The translations under genes were made by a program, and so were the position numbers. A stretch of DNA of 64,000 nucleotides, taken from the NCBI GenBank assembly GCA_039980135.1, contig JBDXCV010000006.1, forward strand, positions 124,001 to 188,000. The letters run 5' to 3'. Source of the stretch: Alphaproteobacteria bacterium (GTDB lineage Bacteria > Pseudomonadota > Alphaproteobacteria > UBA6615). A model generated the notes under the pieces. That model was not told the origin of the DNA. It worked only from the letters and a program-made list of their open reading frames with translations, and ran no database searches. Of this stretch, positions 55,262-63,950 are shown piece after piece. How positions within the stretch are numbered: the first letter of the stretch is position 1; every line of letters starts with the position of its first letter.

Positions 55262-55669
55262 TTGTCTGACGCGCGCCTGCTGCTGGTCAGCGCCGTCGCA
55301 TTGATCGATGCCGATGACCGGGTGTTGATCGCACAACGCCCGGAGGGCAAGTCGATGGCGGGCTTGTGGGAGTTTCCCGGCGGCAAGGTGCAGGACGGCG
55401 AGACCCCCGAGGCGGCACTGATCCGCGAGCTCGACGAGGAGCTCGGCATCGATACCTTCGAGAGCTGCCTGGCACCGATTGGTTTTACCAGCCACGCTTA
55501 CGATGACTTCCACCTGCTGATGCCGCTGTTTGTGTGCCGGGTCTGGGAAGGCACGCCGCGGCCCCGCGAGGGGCAGGAACTCAAATGGGTACGCCCCAAC
55601 GCGCTGCGCGACTATCCGATGCCCCCGGCCGACGTGCCGCTTGTTGCCCAGCTGCAGGACTTGCTTTAG
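55262..55669 (+). CDS. mutT: MutT-type Nudix (8-oxo-dGTP) diphosphatase (TTG start)
   Basis: A 135-residue Nudix hydrolase. The Nudix box GX5EX7REUXEEXGU is complete (GKVQDGETPEAALIRELDEE, then LGI). ALIDADDRVLIAQRPEGKSM and LWEFPGGK are typical of MutT. It should cleanse 8-oxo-dGTP from the nucleotide pool. The start TTG at 55262 has GGAG 9 nt upstream; no ATG or GTG gives the full first strand. It is convergent with the next gene, their stop codons overlapping (TTAG). Confidence 0.92.
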   Translation: MSDARLLLVSAVALIDADDRVLIAQRPEGKSMAGLWEFPGGKVQDGETPEAALIRELDEELGIDTFESCLAPIGFTSHAYDDFHLLMPLFVCRVWEGTPRPREGQELKWVRPNALRDYPMPPADVPLVAQLQDLL

Positions 55670-56550
55670 GCGGTTTCCTTCGCGTCGAGGGGCAGGTTGT
55701 CGCGCAGGCGGCGATACATGATCGACAGCATCGACACGCCGATCGCGATGCCGAGAAAACTGATGGCCTGTGACACCAACTCGATAATAACCAAGGCCGC
55801 AATTGATGGTGTCACGCTCGTGTCCGCCGTCAATCCCACGGCGATTAGAATGGCTGACACGATGGCGAGCAGTATAAGCTGAATGATGAATGTCGGTACA
55901 ATTGTGCCGAACACGATGATTCCGCACATGCGCCAGCGGTTGCCCCGTGCGAGCTTCCAGGCTGCGATAAGACCCAGCTCGGAATCTTCGATCGCTGCCG
56001 CCGGGAAGGCGAGCGACAGACCGACGATCTGAACGACGACGAACAAGAACAAGGCGAATACGATCACGGGAACCAGCACCGGGCCTGCGGGCCCCAGGGC
56101 GATGATCAAACTGGCGAGAATGAGGTTAAGAACGAAAACGAGCGGAATCATGGCTGCGGCAAGCAAGACGAAGTAGCCAACGCCTCGGCCAACGAAGATC
56201 CAGTGCCGTCGGCTCCATTGAATCAATTCGCGCGCGCTCGTGTTCTGCGGGCCGAGCAGGTAGCGGCGATGCCAGGCGACCGCGAATGCGACATAGAGCC
56301 AAACGGACACCAGGACGCCAAGAGCGATGGCGGCAAAGAACATGAAATCCAGATCCTGGAACAGGCTGTTTATTTCAGCTTCGGACGCCAGGCCGATGAT
56401 CGGCGTGCCGACAAGCAAGAGCCCGAGTAGCATCGGCGCTGCTGTGGCCACGATGATGGGAATGAGTGCGTAGTCAAACCAGGCGCGTTTCTCTGTCCAG
56501 ATAAACCCCAGACCATCCTTGATCGTCTGCCAGACCGGTAGCTTGTACAT
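55666..56550 (-). CDS. Tandem membrane-protein paralogue 3 (six-TM family, unknown function)
   Basis: A 294-residue polytopic membrane protein of unknown function, with about six TMs. It shares with the two upstream genes a block around TM3 (AWHRRYLLGP, then RRHWIFVGRGVGYF) and a block around TM5 (FPAAAIEDSELGL, then RGNRWRM), and ends RRLRDNLPLDAKETA. The N-terminal MYKLPVWQTIKDGLGFIW also matches its neighbour. It lies 82 bp after paralogue 2, with its own weak ribosome site. No Pfam family is recognised. Confidence 0.75.
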   Translation of the reverse strand: MYKLPVWQTIKDGLGFIWTEKRAWFDYALIPIIVATAAPMLLGLLLVGTPIIGLASEAEINSLFQDLDFMFFAAIALGVLVSVWLYVAFAVAWHRRYLLGPQNTSARELIQWSRRHWIFVGRGVGYFVLLAAAMIPLVFVLNLILASLIIALGPAGPVLVPVIVFALFLFVVVQIVGLSLAFPAAAIEDSELGLIAAWKLARGNRWRMCGIIVFGTIVPTFIIQLILLAIVSAILIAVGLTADTSVTPSIAALVIIELVSQAISFLGIAIGVSMLSIMYRRLRDNLPLDAKETA

Positions 56551-56632
56551 GCTTTGTCCCCCGATTAGCGCGGTATTGGGATAACGCTAACACAACCTCT
56601 GATGGCGGCGTCACCCGCGAAAACAGGCTTGA

Positions 56633-57478
56633 CTAGCGCTCCGGAACGTCCACCCGCAGGGTCGTGTTGTCGCGCAGGTGGCGGTAGATCAACGACAACA
56701 ATACGATCGTTACGGTGAAGCCGATGAAGTTGATCACGATGGGGGTCACCAGTTTCGGCAGGCTGCCGACGGTAACTGATCGGTTGATCAAAAAGCCGAC
56801 GCCTTTCTCGATCAGCCAGAATGGCAGCATCGCGCCCAGTGCGAAGATGATTGCCATCCGCCAGAGGTTGCCCTTGGCCTGGTTCGAAGCCTCGGACAGG
56901 CTGACCGCATGGTCGTCGATCGCCGCCGCCGGGAGCGCGGGCAGGACCATGCAGGTGAGCAGCGCTATCGGGACGGCGAACAGGATCAGGACGATGAATG
57001 TAAGCGTGACCTGACCCGCTGCGGATTCGAGGACCCCGGCGGCACCGGCGACAGCGCCTATCGCCGGTACGAACGTTGCCGTCACGATGAGGCCGAGACC
57101 GATGATCGCGACCATCACGATCCCCTGGCCGACATAGCGCCAGTGCCGGGTCCGCCAGGCCAACCAGGCGAGAGGTCCGGTTCGGTCGTTGGCGCCGAGT
57201 ACTAGCCGGTGCAGCGCAACGGCATACATGAGCAGGCTCGCCGTGATGGCCACATAGGCGAGAATGAACGGGGCGTTGAGCAGAATATAGGCGAAGATCG
57301 GCATCTCGCTGCCGACCCCGAGATACCCGCCGGCGAGCCAGCCGTTAGCGACCGCGACATCCAGGCCGATCCAGATGATCAGAGGTAATATGGCGAGTTG
57401 GAACCAGGCGGTGAACTGCGTGATCAGGAACCGGCAAGCGTCGGCGATGGTCTCGAGAATGGGCAGTTTGTAGGTCAT
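56633..57478 (-). CDS. Tandem membrane-protein paralogue 2 (six-TM family, unknown function)
   Basis: A 281-residue polytopic membrane protein. MTYKLPILETIADACRFL parallels the start of paralogue 3, ALHRLVLGANDRTG and TRHWRYVGQGIVM match the first shared block, and LPAAAIDDHAVSL and KGNLWRMA match the second. It ends YRHLRDNTTLRVDV, like paralogue 3. The start was taken at 57478; the longer upstream frame overlaps paralogue 1 and is not credible. The gap to paralogue 1 is 14 bp. Confidence 0.75.
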   Translation of the reverse strand: MTYKLPILETIADACRFLITQFTAWFQLAILPLIIWIGLDVAVANGWLAGGYLGVGSEMPIFAYILLNAPFILAYVAITASLLMYAVALHRLVLGANDRTGPLAWLAWRTRHWRYVGQGIVMVAIIGLGLIVTATFVPAIGAVAGAAGVLESAAGQVTLTFIVLILFAVPIALLTCMVLPALPAAAIDDHAVSLSEASNQAKGNLWRMAIIFALGAMLPFWLIEKGVGFLINRSVTVGSLPKLVTPIVINFIGFTVTIVLLSLIYRHLRDNTTLRVDVPER

Positions 57479-57492
57479 TGCGCAATTCCGCC

Positions 57493-58356
57493 TCAGGTGG
57501 TCGCGGTCGTATTCGTCGGCGGTGTAGCGAGTTGGCGGAACGCCTCGGCCAGCGCCGTCACCTGGGACGCGATTGCCACGAACATGATCGCCTGCTGCAC
57601 CAGCAGGACGACGAACAGGAAAGACAGGGACGGCCCGGTCAGTGAGACGGCAAGTCCGGCCAACAATTGCGCGATGACAATAAGGGCGAACAGTGCGGGC
57701 AGCAGTGAGAAAAGGTAGATGCCCAGCATGTACCAGCTCTTGCCGCGGGTGACATTCCCGGCATCGCGAAACCCGAAACGCTGATCGACGGCCGCCGCTG
57801 GCAGGACCAGCAGCAAGCGTGACGTGATCAGCAATGTTCCGACGACGATCGCCGCGCGCCCGAATATTCCCAGTGTCGGATTGACCGAGGTCAGAAGATT
57901 TATCGGCCCCGTAATCAGAAACCCGAGCAGTAGCACCAGCCCGATCAGCATGAAAAACCTTGAGATGAAGCGCCAATGGCGCGGCCCCCAGCGCATGGCC
58001 GCGCCCACTGTCATGCCTTCGGGCCCGATCAGGTAGCGCCGGAACCAGGCGACCGCGAACATGACATAGGCCACGAAGGCGGCCACGCCGTTCGCGATGG
58101 TTGCCGTCAGCCGTGCCGGGTCGACATTCTCGAAACTGACCGTGACCGGCCGCGCGTCGGGGTCGACAGGAAGGGGCGGTTCGGCCGGTACGGGCGAACC
58201 GAATTGAAGCTGCCAGTCGCCGGTGGCCCAAAGGCCGACGATCTGGACGAACGAGACCAGAAGCACGGGCAGGAACGCATAGGCGAACAGGTCGCGGCGT
58301 TCGTTCCACAGAAAGCGGTAGGCGGTGCCGAGGGAGGCAAACAAGGTGAGCGGCAT
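57493..58356 (-). CDS. Tandem membrane-protein paralogue 1 (six-TM family, unknown function)
   Basis: A 287-residue polytopic membrane protein. AWFRRYLIGPEGMTV and GPRHWRFISRFFM correspond to block one of its neighbours, and LPAAAVDQRFGFRDAGNV with RGKSWYML to block two. Between TM1 and TM2 it has a polar loop of about 45 residues ([20 protein letters not shown]) absent from the others. Its ATG overlaps the TGA of the upstream methyltransferase (TGATG), so all four genes form one operon. Function unknown. Confidence 0.75.
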   Translation of the reverse strand: MPLTLFASLGTAYRFLWNERRDLFAYAFLPVLLVSFVQIVGLWATGDWQLQFGSPVPAEPPLPVDPDARPVTVSFENVDPARLTATIANGVAAFVAYVMFAVAWFRRYLIGPEGMTVGAAMRWGPRHWRFISRFFMLIGLVLLLGFLITGPINLLTSVNPTLGIFGRAAIVVGTLLITSRLLLVLPAAAVDQRFGFRDAGNVTRGKSWYMLGIYLFSLLPALFALIVIAQLLAGLAVSLTGPSLSFLFVVLLVQQAIMFVAIASQVTALAEAFRQLATPPTNTTATT

Positions 58357-59300
58357 CAGTTCTGATCCTTGCCGGGTTGCGGGTTGGCGGCGTCACCTGT
58401 TGCCTGCTCGACCGTCTCCAGGGCGTCGGCAAGGCGGGTGTCTGCGCTGCCCGGACGCAACGGCCGGGGCTGGCTCGCATCGGGTGCCCAGCCGGTCAGG
58501 AAAAAAAGCTCGAACGTGGCGGGGATCCGGTCGTCGGACCCGGCGAAACGCTCGGCGTAGATTTCGGCCGCCCGGAAGAGGGTTTCGCGCCGGGTCGGCG
58601 AACGCCGCCGGTCCTGCCGGATGTTGGTCTCGCCCATGCCGCGCAGGTCATGCATCAGCTTGAGCGGGTGTTCGTAGGTGACCTGGATGGGATCCAGGTC
58701 GGCCACCGGCAGCGCGAACCCGGCGCGTTGCAGAAGGGCCGCTGCGTCGGCCAGTTCGGCGAAGGGTGCCACGCGTGGGCTGGCGCCGCCCTCGATCTCC
58801 GCCTCGGCGGCCAGCCAGGCCGTCCGCAGCTCGTGCAATGTCTCGCCGCCGAGCAGGGCGCCCAGGAACAGCCCGTCGGGCTTGAGTGCGCGCCGGACCT
58901 GCGCCAGCGCCCCCGGTACGTCGTTGACGGCATGCAGGACGCCGGTGCTGACGACAAGATCGAAACTATGCTCGGCGAACGGCAACGCCTCTTCGTCGGC
59001 GACGATTGTCGGATTTCCGTGCGCTGCCCGGCCGTCCCGGGCCATCTCGAACGAGATTTCACTGTGGACCAACCGGCCGATCTTGCCCGGTGCCAGCCGT
59101 TGGGCGGCATCGGCATAGAGCCCGGTGCGGCTACCCCAGTCGAGGGCGAGGTCGAAGTCGCGGCGGACATCGGCGGTGCGTTCGGCGAGCCGCTCGGCGA
59201 TTTCGCGAAACAGGAAATCATGGGCGGCGAAGTCGGATGCGACCCGTGATCTGCGTTGGCGCAGCAGGGTCCGGTCGAAAATGTCCACGGGTCCGCTCAT
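58356..59300 (-). CDS. BioC/NDUFAF5-like SAM-dependent methyltransferase-fold protein
   Basis: A 314-residue class I methyltransferase-fold protein. Motif I is degenerate (LALDWGSRTGLYADAA); VADEEALPFAEHSFDLVVST is the post-I region, and FLGALLGGETLHELRTAW follows. The N-terminus DIFDRTLLRQRRSRVASDFA (Arg-rich) is characteristic of NDUFAF5/BioC relatives, some of which act in complex I assembly by modifying an arginine. ATG at 59300. It lies opposite comF and heads the operon with the three membrane-protein paralogues. Confidence 0.85.
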   Translation of the reverse strand: MSGPVDIFDRTLLRQRRSRVASDFAAHDFLFREIAERLAERTADVRRDFDLALDWGSRTGLYADAAQRLAPGKIGRLVHSEISFEMARDGRAAHGNPTIVADEEALPFAEHSFDLVVSTGVLHAVNDVPGALAQVRRALKPDGLFLGALLGGETLHELRTAWLAAEAEIEGGASPRVAPFAELADAAALLQRAGFALPVADLDPIQVTYEHPLKLMHDLRGMGETNIRQDRRRSPTRRETLFRAAEIYAERFAGSDDRIPATFELFFLTGWAPDASQPRPLRPGSADTRLADALETVEQATGDAANPQPGKDQN

Positions 59301-59440
59301 GGAAGCTATATGGCATGGCACCGGCTGCGGGCAAAGCGGCCGCCGCGCGATTGCGCGCAGACGTGAACGTGAAAGCATGTGTCCGTGGCGAACCGGCGGC
59401 GATTGACACCGATTGCGACTTTCCGGCCAGATGCTTCTGC

Positions 59441-60250
59441 ATGTCGGACCAACTGGAACACAAACGCGACGTCGTGGCGGCCGTACTACGCCCGGCGTTG
59501 CATGCCGCGCGCATGTCGCTCGATGTGCTTTTGCCGCCGCAATGTCTGGCCTGCGACGCGCTCGTTTCTGCGCCGGGGACCCTGTGCCACACCTGCTGGG
59601 ATGGTTCGGTCTTCGTCTCCGCGCCGTTGTGCGCGGCCTGCGGTACGCCGTTCGAGTTCGATCATGGTCCCGATGCGCTGTGCGGTGCGTGTATGCGCGA
59701 CCGGCCGCGGATCGACCGGACCCGCGCGGTGTTCGTCTATAACGACGTCAGCCGCAATCTGGCGACCGGCCTCAAATATCGCGACCGCACCCACGCGGCT
59801 CCCGCGCTCGGCGACTGGCTGGCGCGGGCTGGCCGGACGCTCGTGCGGGAAGCTGACCTGATCGCGCCTGTGCCGCTGCATCGGGGGCGTCTTTGGCGGC
59901 GGCGCTTCAATCAGTCGGGATTGCTGGCCCGGGCGGTCGTCAAGAACAACCGGCGTGACGGCGCGGGCCGTATCACCGAGGGGCCGGAACTGCTTCTCGA
60001 CCTGCTGACACGCGACCGCGCCACGCCGAGCCAGGGTGGGCTTAATGCGGCGGCGCGGCGGCGCAATGTGCGCGGCGCATTCTCGGTCAATGCCCGCCAC
60101 TGCGCGGCGGTCGCGGGCGCCAGAATATTGCTGGTCGATGATGTTTTCACGACGGGTGCGACACTCGACACCTGCGCCGGCGCGCTCCTGAAAGCCGGCG
60201 CGGGCGCCGTGGATGCGCTGGTGCTCGCGCGGGTCGAGCGGCCGCGCTAG
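59441..60250 (+). CDS. ComF family protein (phosphoribosyltransferase-like)
   Basis: A 269-residue ComF. Two N-terminal Cys-pair zinc motifs (LPPQCLACDALV with CHTCWDG; CAACGTPFEF with LCGACMRDRP) are followed by a PRTase fold with ILLVDDVFTTGATLDTCAGA (PRPP loop). Homologues are needed for DNA uptake in competence. The ATG at 59441 begins MSDQLEHKRDVV; alternatives further upstream lack homology. Whether this organism is competent is not shown here. grxC follows 110 bp downstream. Confidence 0.85.
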   Translation: MSDQLEHKRDVVAAVLRPALHAARMSLDVLLPPQCLACDALVSAPGTLCHTCWDGSVFVSAPLCAACGTPFEFDHGPDALCGACMRDRPRIDRTRAVFVYNDVSRNLATGLKYRDRTHAAPALGDWLARAGRTLVREADLIAPVPLHRGRLWRRRFNQSGLLARAVVKNNRRDGAGRITEGPELLLDLLTRDRATPSQGGLNAAARRRNVRGAFSVNARHCAAVAGARILLVDDVFTTGATLDTCAGALLKAGAGAVDALVLARVERPR

Positions 60251-60359
60251 GCCGCGCATGTGATGACATCGTTGTGAACCCGCTGGCACGGCAGCCACTG
60301 GTCAAGCGGGTCCGGGTTCCCTAGATAGTGGTGAACAGCGCTCTGGAGGCACGGACATT

Positions 60360-60620
60360 ATGGCGAAGATCGAAATCTACACGGGCATGATGTGTGGCTA
60401 CTGTTCGGCCGCCAAACGCCTGCTCAAGGAGAAGGGTGTTGATTTCGAGGAAACCGATGTCAGCTTCTCCAGCGGCAAGCGCAACGAAATGATGGCGCGC
60501 GCAAATGGCAGCCACACCGTGCCGCAGATCTTCATCGACGATGCGCATATTGGCGGTTGCGATGATCTTTTCGCACTCGAATCCGCGGGCAAGCTCGACA
60601 GCATGCTGGGGATCGCCTAG
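60360..60620 (+). CDS. grxC: Glutaredoxin 3
   Basis: An 86-residue dithiol glutaredoxin: active site MCGYCSAAKRLL (CGYC instead of CPYC, common in alphaproteobacteria), TVPQIFIDD (cis-Pro) and GGCDD (glutathione-binding). It reduces disulfides with glutathione. Its stop overlaps that of the convergent methyltransferase by four bases (CTAG). Confidence 0.94.
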   Translation: MAKIEIYTGMMCGYCSAAKRLLKEKGVDFEETDVSFSSGKRNEMMARANGSHTVPQIFIDDAHIGGCDDLFALESAGKLDSMLGIA

Positions 60621-61132
60621 CGCCGCACAGCGCAGATATGCTGGATCACCGCCGGGCGCGGATCGGTGACGTCGCCATGCTTGTAGGCAATCACGTCCAA
60701 CACGTCGTTGACCGCATCCATTAGCTCGTTTGGCGCCAGCAGGAAGTCGGGATTGGACGGCTTTCCATATTGCTCATTCCCCAGGGCGAATGTCTCGTAG
60801 AGCAGCATGCCGCCCGGTGCCACGGCGTCGATCAGCGCCGGCAGCAACGGCCGCCAGAGATAGTTGGTCACCACCACCGTGCCGTATGCCGCGGCGGCGG
60901 GGCGCCAGGGATCAACGCCGGCTTCGAGATCGGTTTCGATGATGGTCAGGTTCGGGTGGCCCGCGATGTCATTCAGGCGCGAGGTGTCGCGGTCGACTGC
61001 GGTGACGTCATGGCCTCGATCCAGAAACAGCCGCGCGTGACGCCCCGAACCGCAGGCGACATCGATTACAGGGCCACGGGCTTGCGGGGCGAACCGGCTG
61101 ATCCAGGGGGACGGTTGACTGTCGGTAGCCAT
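60617..61132 (-). CDS. Small class I SAM-dependent methyltransferase
   Basis: A 171-residue methyltransferase: VIDVACGSGRHARLFLDRG (motif I), TAVDRDTSRL (motif II), VVVTNYLWRPLLPALID and APGGMLLYETFALG (motif IV). It resembles TehB-like or CheR-independent small-molecule methyltransferases. The substrate is unknown. ATG at 61132; the longer frame (61177) starts in an AT-richer leader. It converges with grxC and is divergent from the DUF1178 gene. Confidence 0.8.
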   Translation of the reverse strand: MATDSQPSPWISRFAPQARGPVIDVACGSGRHARLFLDRGHDVTAVDRDTSRLNDIAGHPNLTIIETDLEAGVDPWRPAAAAYGTVVVTNYLWRPLLPALIDAVAPGGMLLYETFALGNEQYGKPSNPDFLLAPNELMDAVNDVLDVIAYKHGDVTDPRPAVIQHICAVRR

Positions 61133-61244
61133 TCTTGTGCTCGATGGAGACTTGTAATCTTTCTGCAATAGCACCAATTTTCAGGTGTTTCGTATTCTTT
61201 CAGCGTCGGCCATCGCCGATATGCGGTCACAGGGAACGTTCGGG

Positions 61245-61670
61245 GTGATTAGTTTCAATCTGATCTGCAAGAACGACCACGAATTCGAGGGTTGGTTCCG
61301 CAATTCGGCCGACTTTGACCGGCAGGCCGGTAAGCGGCTGATCGCGTGCCCCGAGTGTGACAATACCGACATCGCAAAATCGCTGATGGCACCGGTCGTG
61401 GGCGCCAAGGACACGGTCCGCGCCAACCGGACCGAGAAGGCCGAGCAGGCCCGAAAGCTGCGCAAGATGTTGGGCCAGGTCCGCGATTATGTCGAAACCA
61501 ATTTCGACGATGTGGGCGACGATTTCACGGACGAGGCGCGGAAGATCTATTACGGCGAGACCGACGAACGCCCCATCTACGGCAATGCCACGGACGAGGA
61601 CGCAAAGGAATTGGCCGATGAAGGTGTCCCGGTCGGCAAGCTGCCCTGGGTGAAGCGCGCCGACAACTAG
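61245..61670 (+). CDS. DUF1178 family protein (GTG start)
   Basis: A 141-residue DUF1178 protein. ISFNLICKNDHEFEGWFRNS is the conserved N-terminal half with the first Cys; then ADFDRQAGKRLIACPECD supplies a CxxC pair, so it probably binds zinc through three Cys and a His. The remainder is an acidic helical tail. The GTG at 61245 has AGGGAA 8 nt upstream and gives the normal length. The function is unknown. Confidence 0.85.
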   Translation: MISFNLICKNDHEFEGWFRNSADFDRQAGKRLIACPECDNTDIAKSLMAPVVGAKDTVRANRTEKAEQARKLRKMLGQVRDYVETNFDDVGDDFTDEARKIYYGETDERPIYGNATDEDAKELADEGVPVGKLPWVKRADN

Positions 61671-61693
61671 GCCGATGACCGGCGTGCTGCGCC

Positions 61694-62449
61694 TTATGCG
61701 TGGCGGCAGCCCACCCCCATATAGTTCACATCCATGTCGGACCGGTTGCGTGACCAACTGCCCGTGAGCGGGTTGAAGACCACGCCTGTCAGTTCGAGCA
61801 TTTCGATGCCCCCGGCCTCCAGCCCGTTGACCAGTTCCGACGGTTTGACGAACTTGCGCCAGTTGTGAGTCCCGCGCGGCAGCCAGCGCATGACATATTC
61901 CGCGCCCACGATCGCCAGCGCGAACGCTTTCGGCGTCCGGTTCAGGGTGGCGGCGAAAGTAAGTCCGCCGGGCGCGACCAGCCGGGCGCAATCGCCCAGG
62001 AAGGCCGCCGGGTCGGCCACATGCTCAACGACTTCCATGCTGAGCACGATATCGAAGCGAAGGTCTGCCGCGCACAGTTCCTCGGCGGTCGTCGCGCGAT
62101 AGTCGATGTCGAGGCCGGCTTCCTCGGCGTGGAGCGATGCGATCTCGATATTCTGGGCGACGGCGTCAATGCCGGTTACCTTTGCGCCCAGGCGCGCCAT
62201 GGGTTCGCACAACAGCCCGCCGCCGCAACCTACGTCGACGAGGCTAAGTCCCTCCAGCGGGCGCACGGAATGTGTGTCGCGGCCGAAATGCGCGCACGCC
62301 CGATCGCGGATATATTCCAGGCGCACCGGGTTGAACCGGTGCAGCGGCCTGAACTTGCCGGCGGGGTCCCACCACTCGTCCGCCATGCGCCGGAACTTCT
62401 CAAGCTCCACCGGATCGCGGGAATCCTGTGTGCCGGTCTGGTCGGTCAT
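61694..62449 (-). CDS. ubiG: Ubiquinone biosynthesis O-methyltransferase UbiG
   Basis: A 251-residue SAM-dependent O-methyltransferase acting twice in ubiquinone synthesis. It shows [20 protein letters not shown] (the family signature), [20 protein letters not shown] (motif I), [28 protein letters not shown] and [17 protein letters not shown]. It is convergent with DUF1178 (23-bp gap) and divergent from lysC. Confidence 0.97.
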   Translation of the reverse strand: MTDQTGTQDSRDPVELEKFRRMADEWWDPAGKFRPLHRFNPVRLEYIRDRACAHFGRDTHSVRPLEGLSLVDVGCGGGLLCEPMARLGAKVTGIDAVAQNIEIASLHAEEAGLDIDYRATTAEELCAADLRFDIVLSMEVVEHVADPAAFLGDCARLVAPGGLTFAATLNRTPKAFALAIVGAEYVMRWLPRGTHNWRKFVKPSELVNGLEAGGIEMLELTGVVFNPLTGSWSRNRSDMDVNYMGVGCRHA

Positions 62450-62632
62450 CGGGCCGTCGATTCCTTCGTACCGTTGATTCTAGCCACGCCCGCAGTGCTT
62501 GCAAGCGGGGATGGGGCTGAGTATGGATACGCCGCCCTTGCATCACAAGTTGGCGCGCAAGCGCCGGACGCGGCAAAACCGCACGTTCTGCGCGCCTTAT
62601 GTGTGCTTGTGACGGGCGCAACGGAAGAGACA

Positions 62633-63868
62633 ATGGCACGAATTGTTGCAAAATTCGGCGGGACCTCCGTCGCTGATCTGGATCGAATCCGCGCCGTCGC
62701 GGAGCGGGTCAAGCGTGAGTACGAAGCCGGGCATCAGATCGCCGTCGTGGTGTCGGCGATGGCCGGGGTCACGAATGACCTGGTCGCGCTGACGCGCGAG
62801 GCCCACGCCCTGCATGATGCTCGTGAGTATGACGTCGTGGTATCGACCGGCGAACAGGTGACCGCCGGCCTGCTTGCCATCTGCCTGCAGGAGAAGGGGG
62901 TTCCGGCGCGATCCTGGCTCGGTTGGCAGATCCCGATCAGGACCTCGGACGCCCATGCGCGCGCGCGCATCGAGGGGATCGAGATCGACGAAATGGAACG
63001 CCGCTTTTCCGACGGTCAGGTCTGCGTGCTTGCGGGATTCCAGGGTGTCGGGCCGGACAATCGGATCACCACCCTGGGGCGCGGCGGATCGGACACGACC
63101 GCGGTGGCGCTGGCGGCCGCGCTCAAGGCGGACCGTTGTGACATCTATACGGACGTGGACGGGGTCTATACTTCCGATCCGCGGATCGTGACGCGCGCGC
63201 GCAAGCTGAGTAAAATCACCTATGAGGAGATGCTCGAAATGGCATCCCTCGGTGCGAAGGTCCTGCAGACCCGCTCGGTTGAGCTGGCGATGAACCACCG
63301 GGTTCCGGTTCAAGTTCTCTCATCATTCGACGAAGCCGTCGGCAGCGAGCGACCGGGAACCCTGGTCGTGGACGAGGAAGATATCGTGGAACACGAAATT
63401 GTAAGCGGCGTTACCTATAGCCGCGACGAAGCCAAGATTACGCTGGTCCAGGTCTCCGACCGGCCGGGCGTGGCGGCCGCCATATTCGGTCCGCTCGCGG
63501 ACGCGAACGTCAATGTCGACATGATCGTGCAGAACGTCTCCGAAGACGGCGCCAGCACGGACATGACATTTACGGTGACCCGCGGTGACCTGGATCGCGC
63601 CATCGAGATACTCAAGGCACGCAAGGACGAGCTCGGCTTCACGTCGTTGGTGCCGGACGCCGACGTGGTGAAGGTTTCGGTTGTGGGTGTCGGCATGCGC
63701 AGCCATGCGGGCGTGGCCCAACGGATGTTCTCGGCGCTCGCGGAACGCGGGATCAACATTCAGGTAATTTCCACGTCGGAGATCAAGATCAGTGTGCTGA
63801 TCGCCGAGGAATTCACGGAACTGGCGCTGCGCGCGCTGCACACCGCCTACGGGCTCGACGCCGCATAG
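62633..63868 (+). CDS. lysC: Aspartate kinase
   Basis: A 411-residue aspartokinase, which starts synthesis of lysine, threonine, methionine and diaminopimelate. MARIVAKFGGTSVADLDRIR (nucleotide/catalytic), STGEQVTAGLLA, GRGGSDTTAVALAAALKADR and TDVDGVYTSDPRIV are followed by two C-terminal ACT domains (about 265-411; ITLVQVSDRPGVAAAIFGPL and VSVVGVGMRSHAGVAQRMFS). It is therefore feedback-inhibited. The ATG at 62633 has GGAAGAGA upstream; a longer in-frame stretch reads antisense through ubiG. The intergenic 62450-62632 holds no clear promoter by eye. Confidence 0.97.
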   Translation: MARIVAKFGGTSVADLDRIRAVAERVKREYEAGHQIAVVVSAMAGVTNDLVALTREAHALHDAREYDVVVSTGEQVTAGLLAICLQEKGVPARSWLGWQIPIRTSDAHARARIEGIEIDEMERRFSDGQVCVLAGFQGVGPDNRITTLGRGGSDTTAVALAAALKADRCDIYTDVDGVYTSDPRIVTRARKLSKITYEEMLEMASLGAKVLQTRSVELAMNHRVPVQVLSSFDEAVGSERPGTLVVDEEDIVEHEIVSGVTYSRDEAKITLVQVSDRPGVAAAIFGPLADANVNVDMIVQNVSEDGASTDMTFTVTRGDLDRAIEILKARKDELGFTSLVPDADVVKVSVVGVGMRSHAGVAQRMFSALAERGINIQVISTSEIKISVLIAEEFTELALRALHTAYGLDAA

Positions 63869-63950
63869 AGATCGACATGTTACCCAGCTTCGCCCCCTCC
63901 GAGCACGGTCGAAGCCGCGCTTCGGCGACGGCGTGGCGGCGGGTGTGGCC

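Noticed and set aside
59403-59432. TTGACA as a -35 box for comF
   Set aside because: No acceptable -10 box lies at 15-19 bp downstream.
60291-60302. GCCACTG sequence resembling part of a cobalamin riboswitch, upstream of grxC
   Set aside because: The B12-box consensus and the remaining conserved helices are absent, and glutaredoxin is not a B12-controlled gene.
61865-62632. N-terminal extension of aspartate kinase by about 256 residues
   Set aside because: The extension reads antisense through ubiG; the ATG at 62633 with a good ribosome site gives the normal LysC N-terminus.
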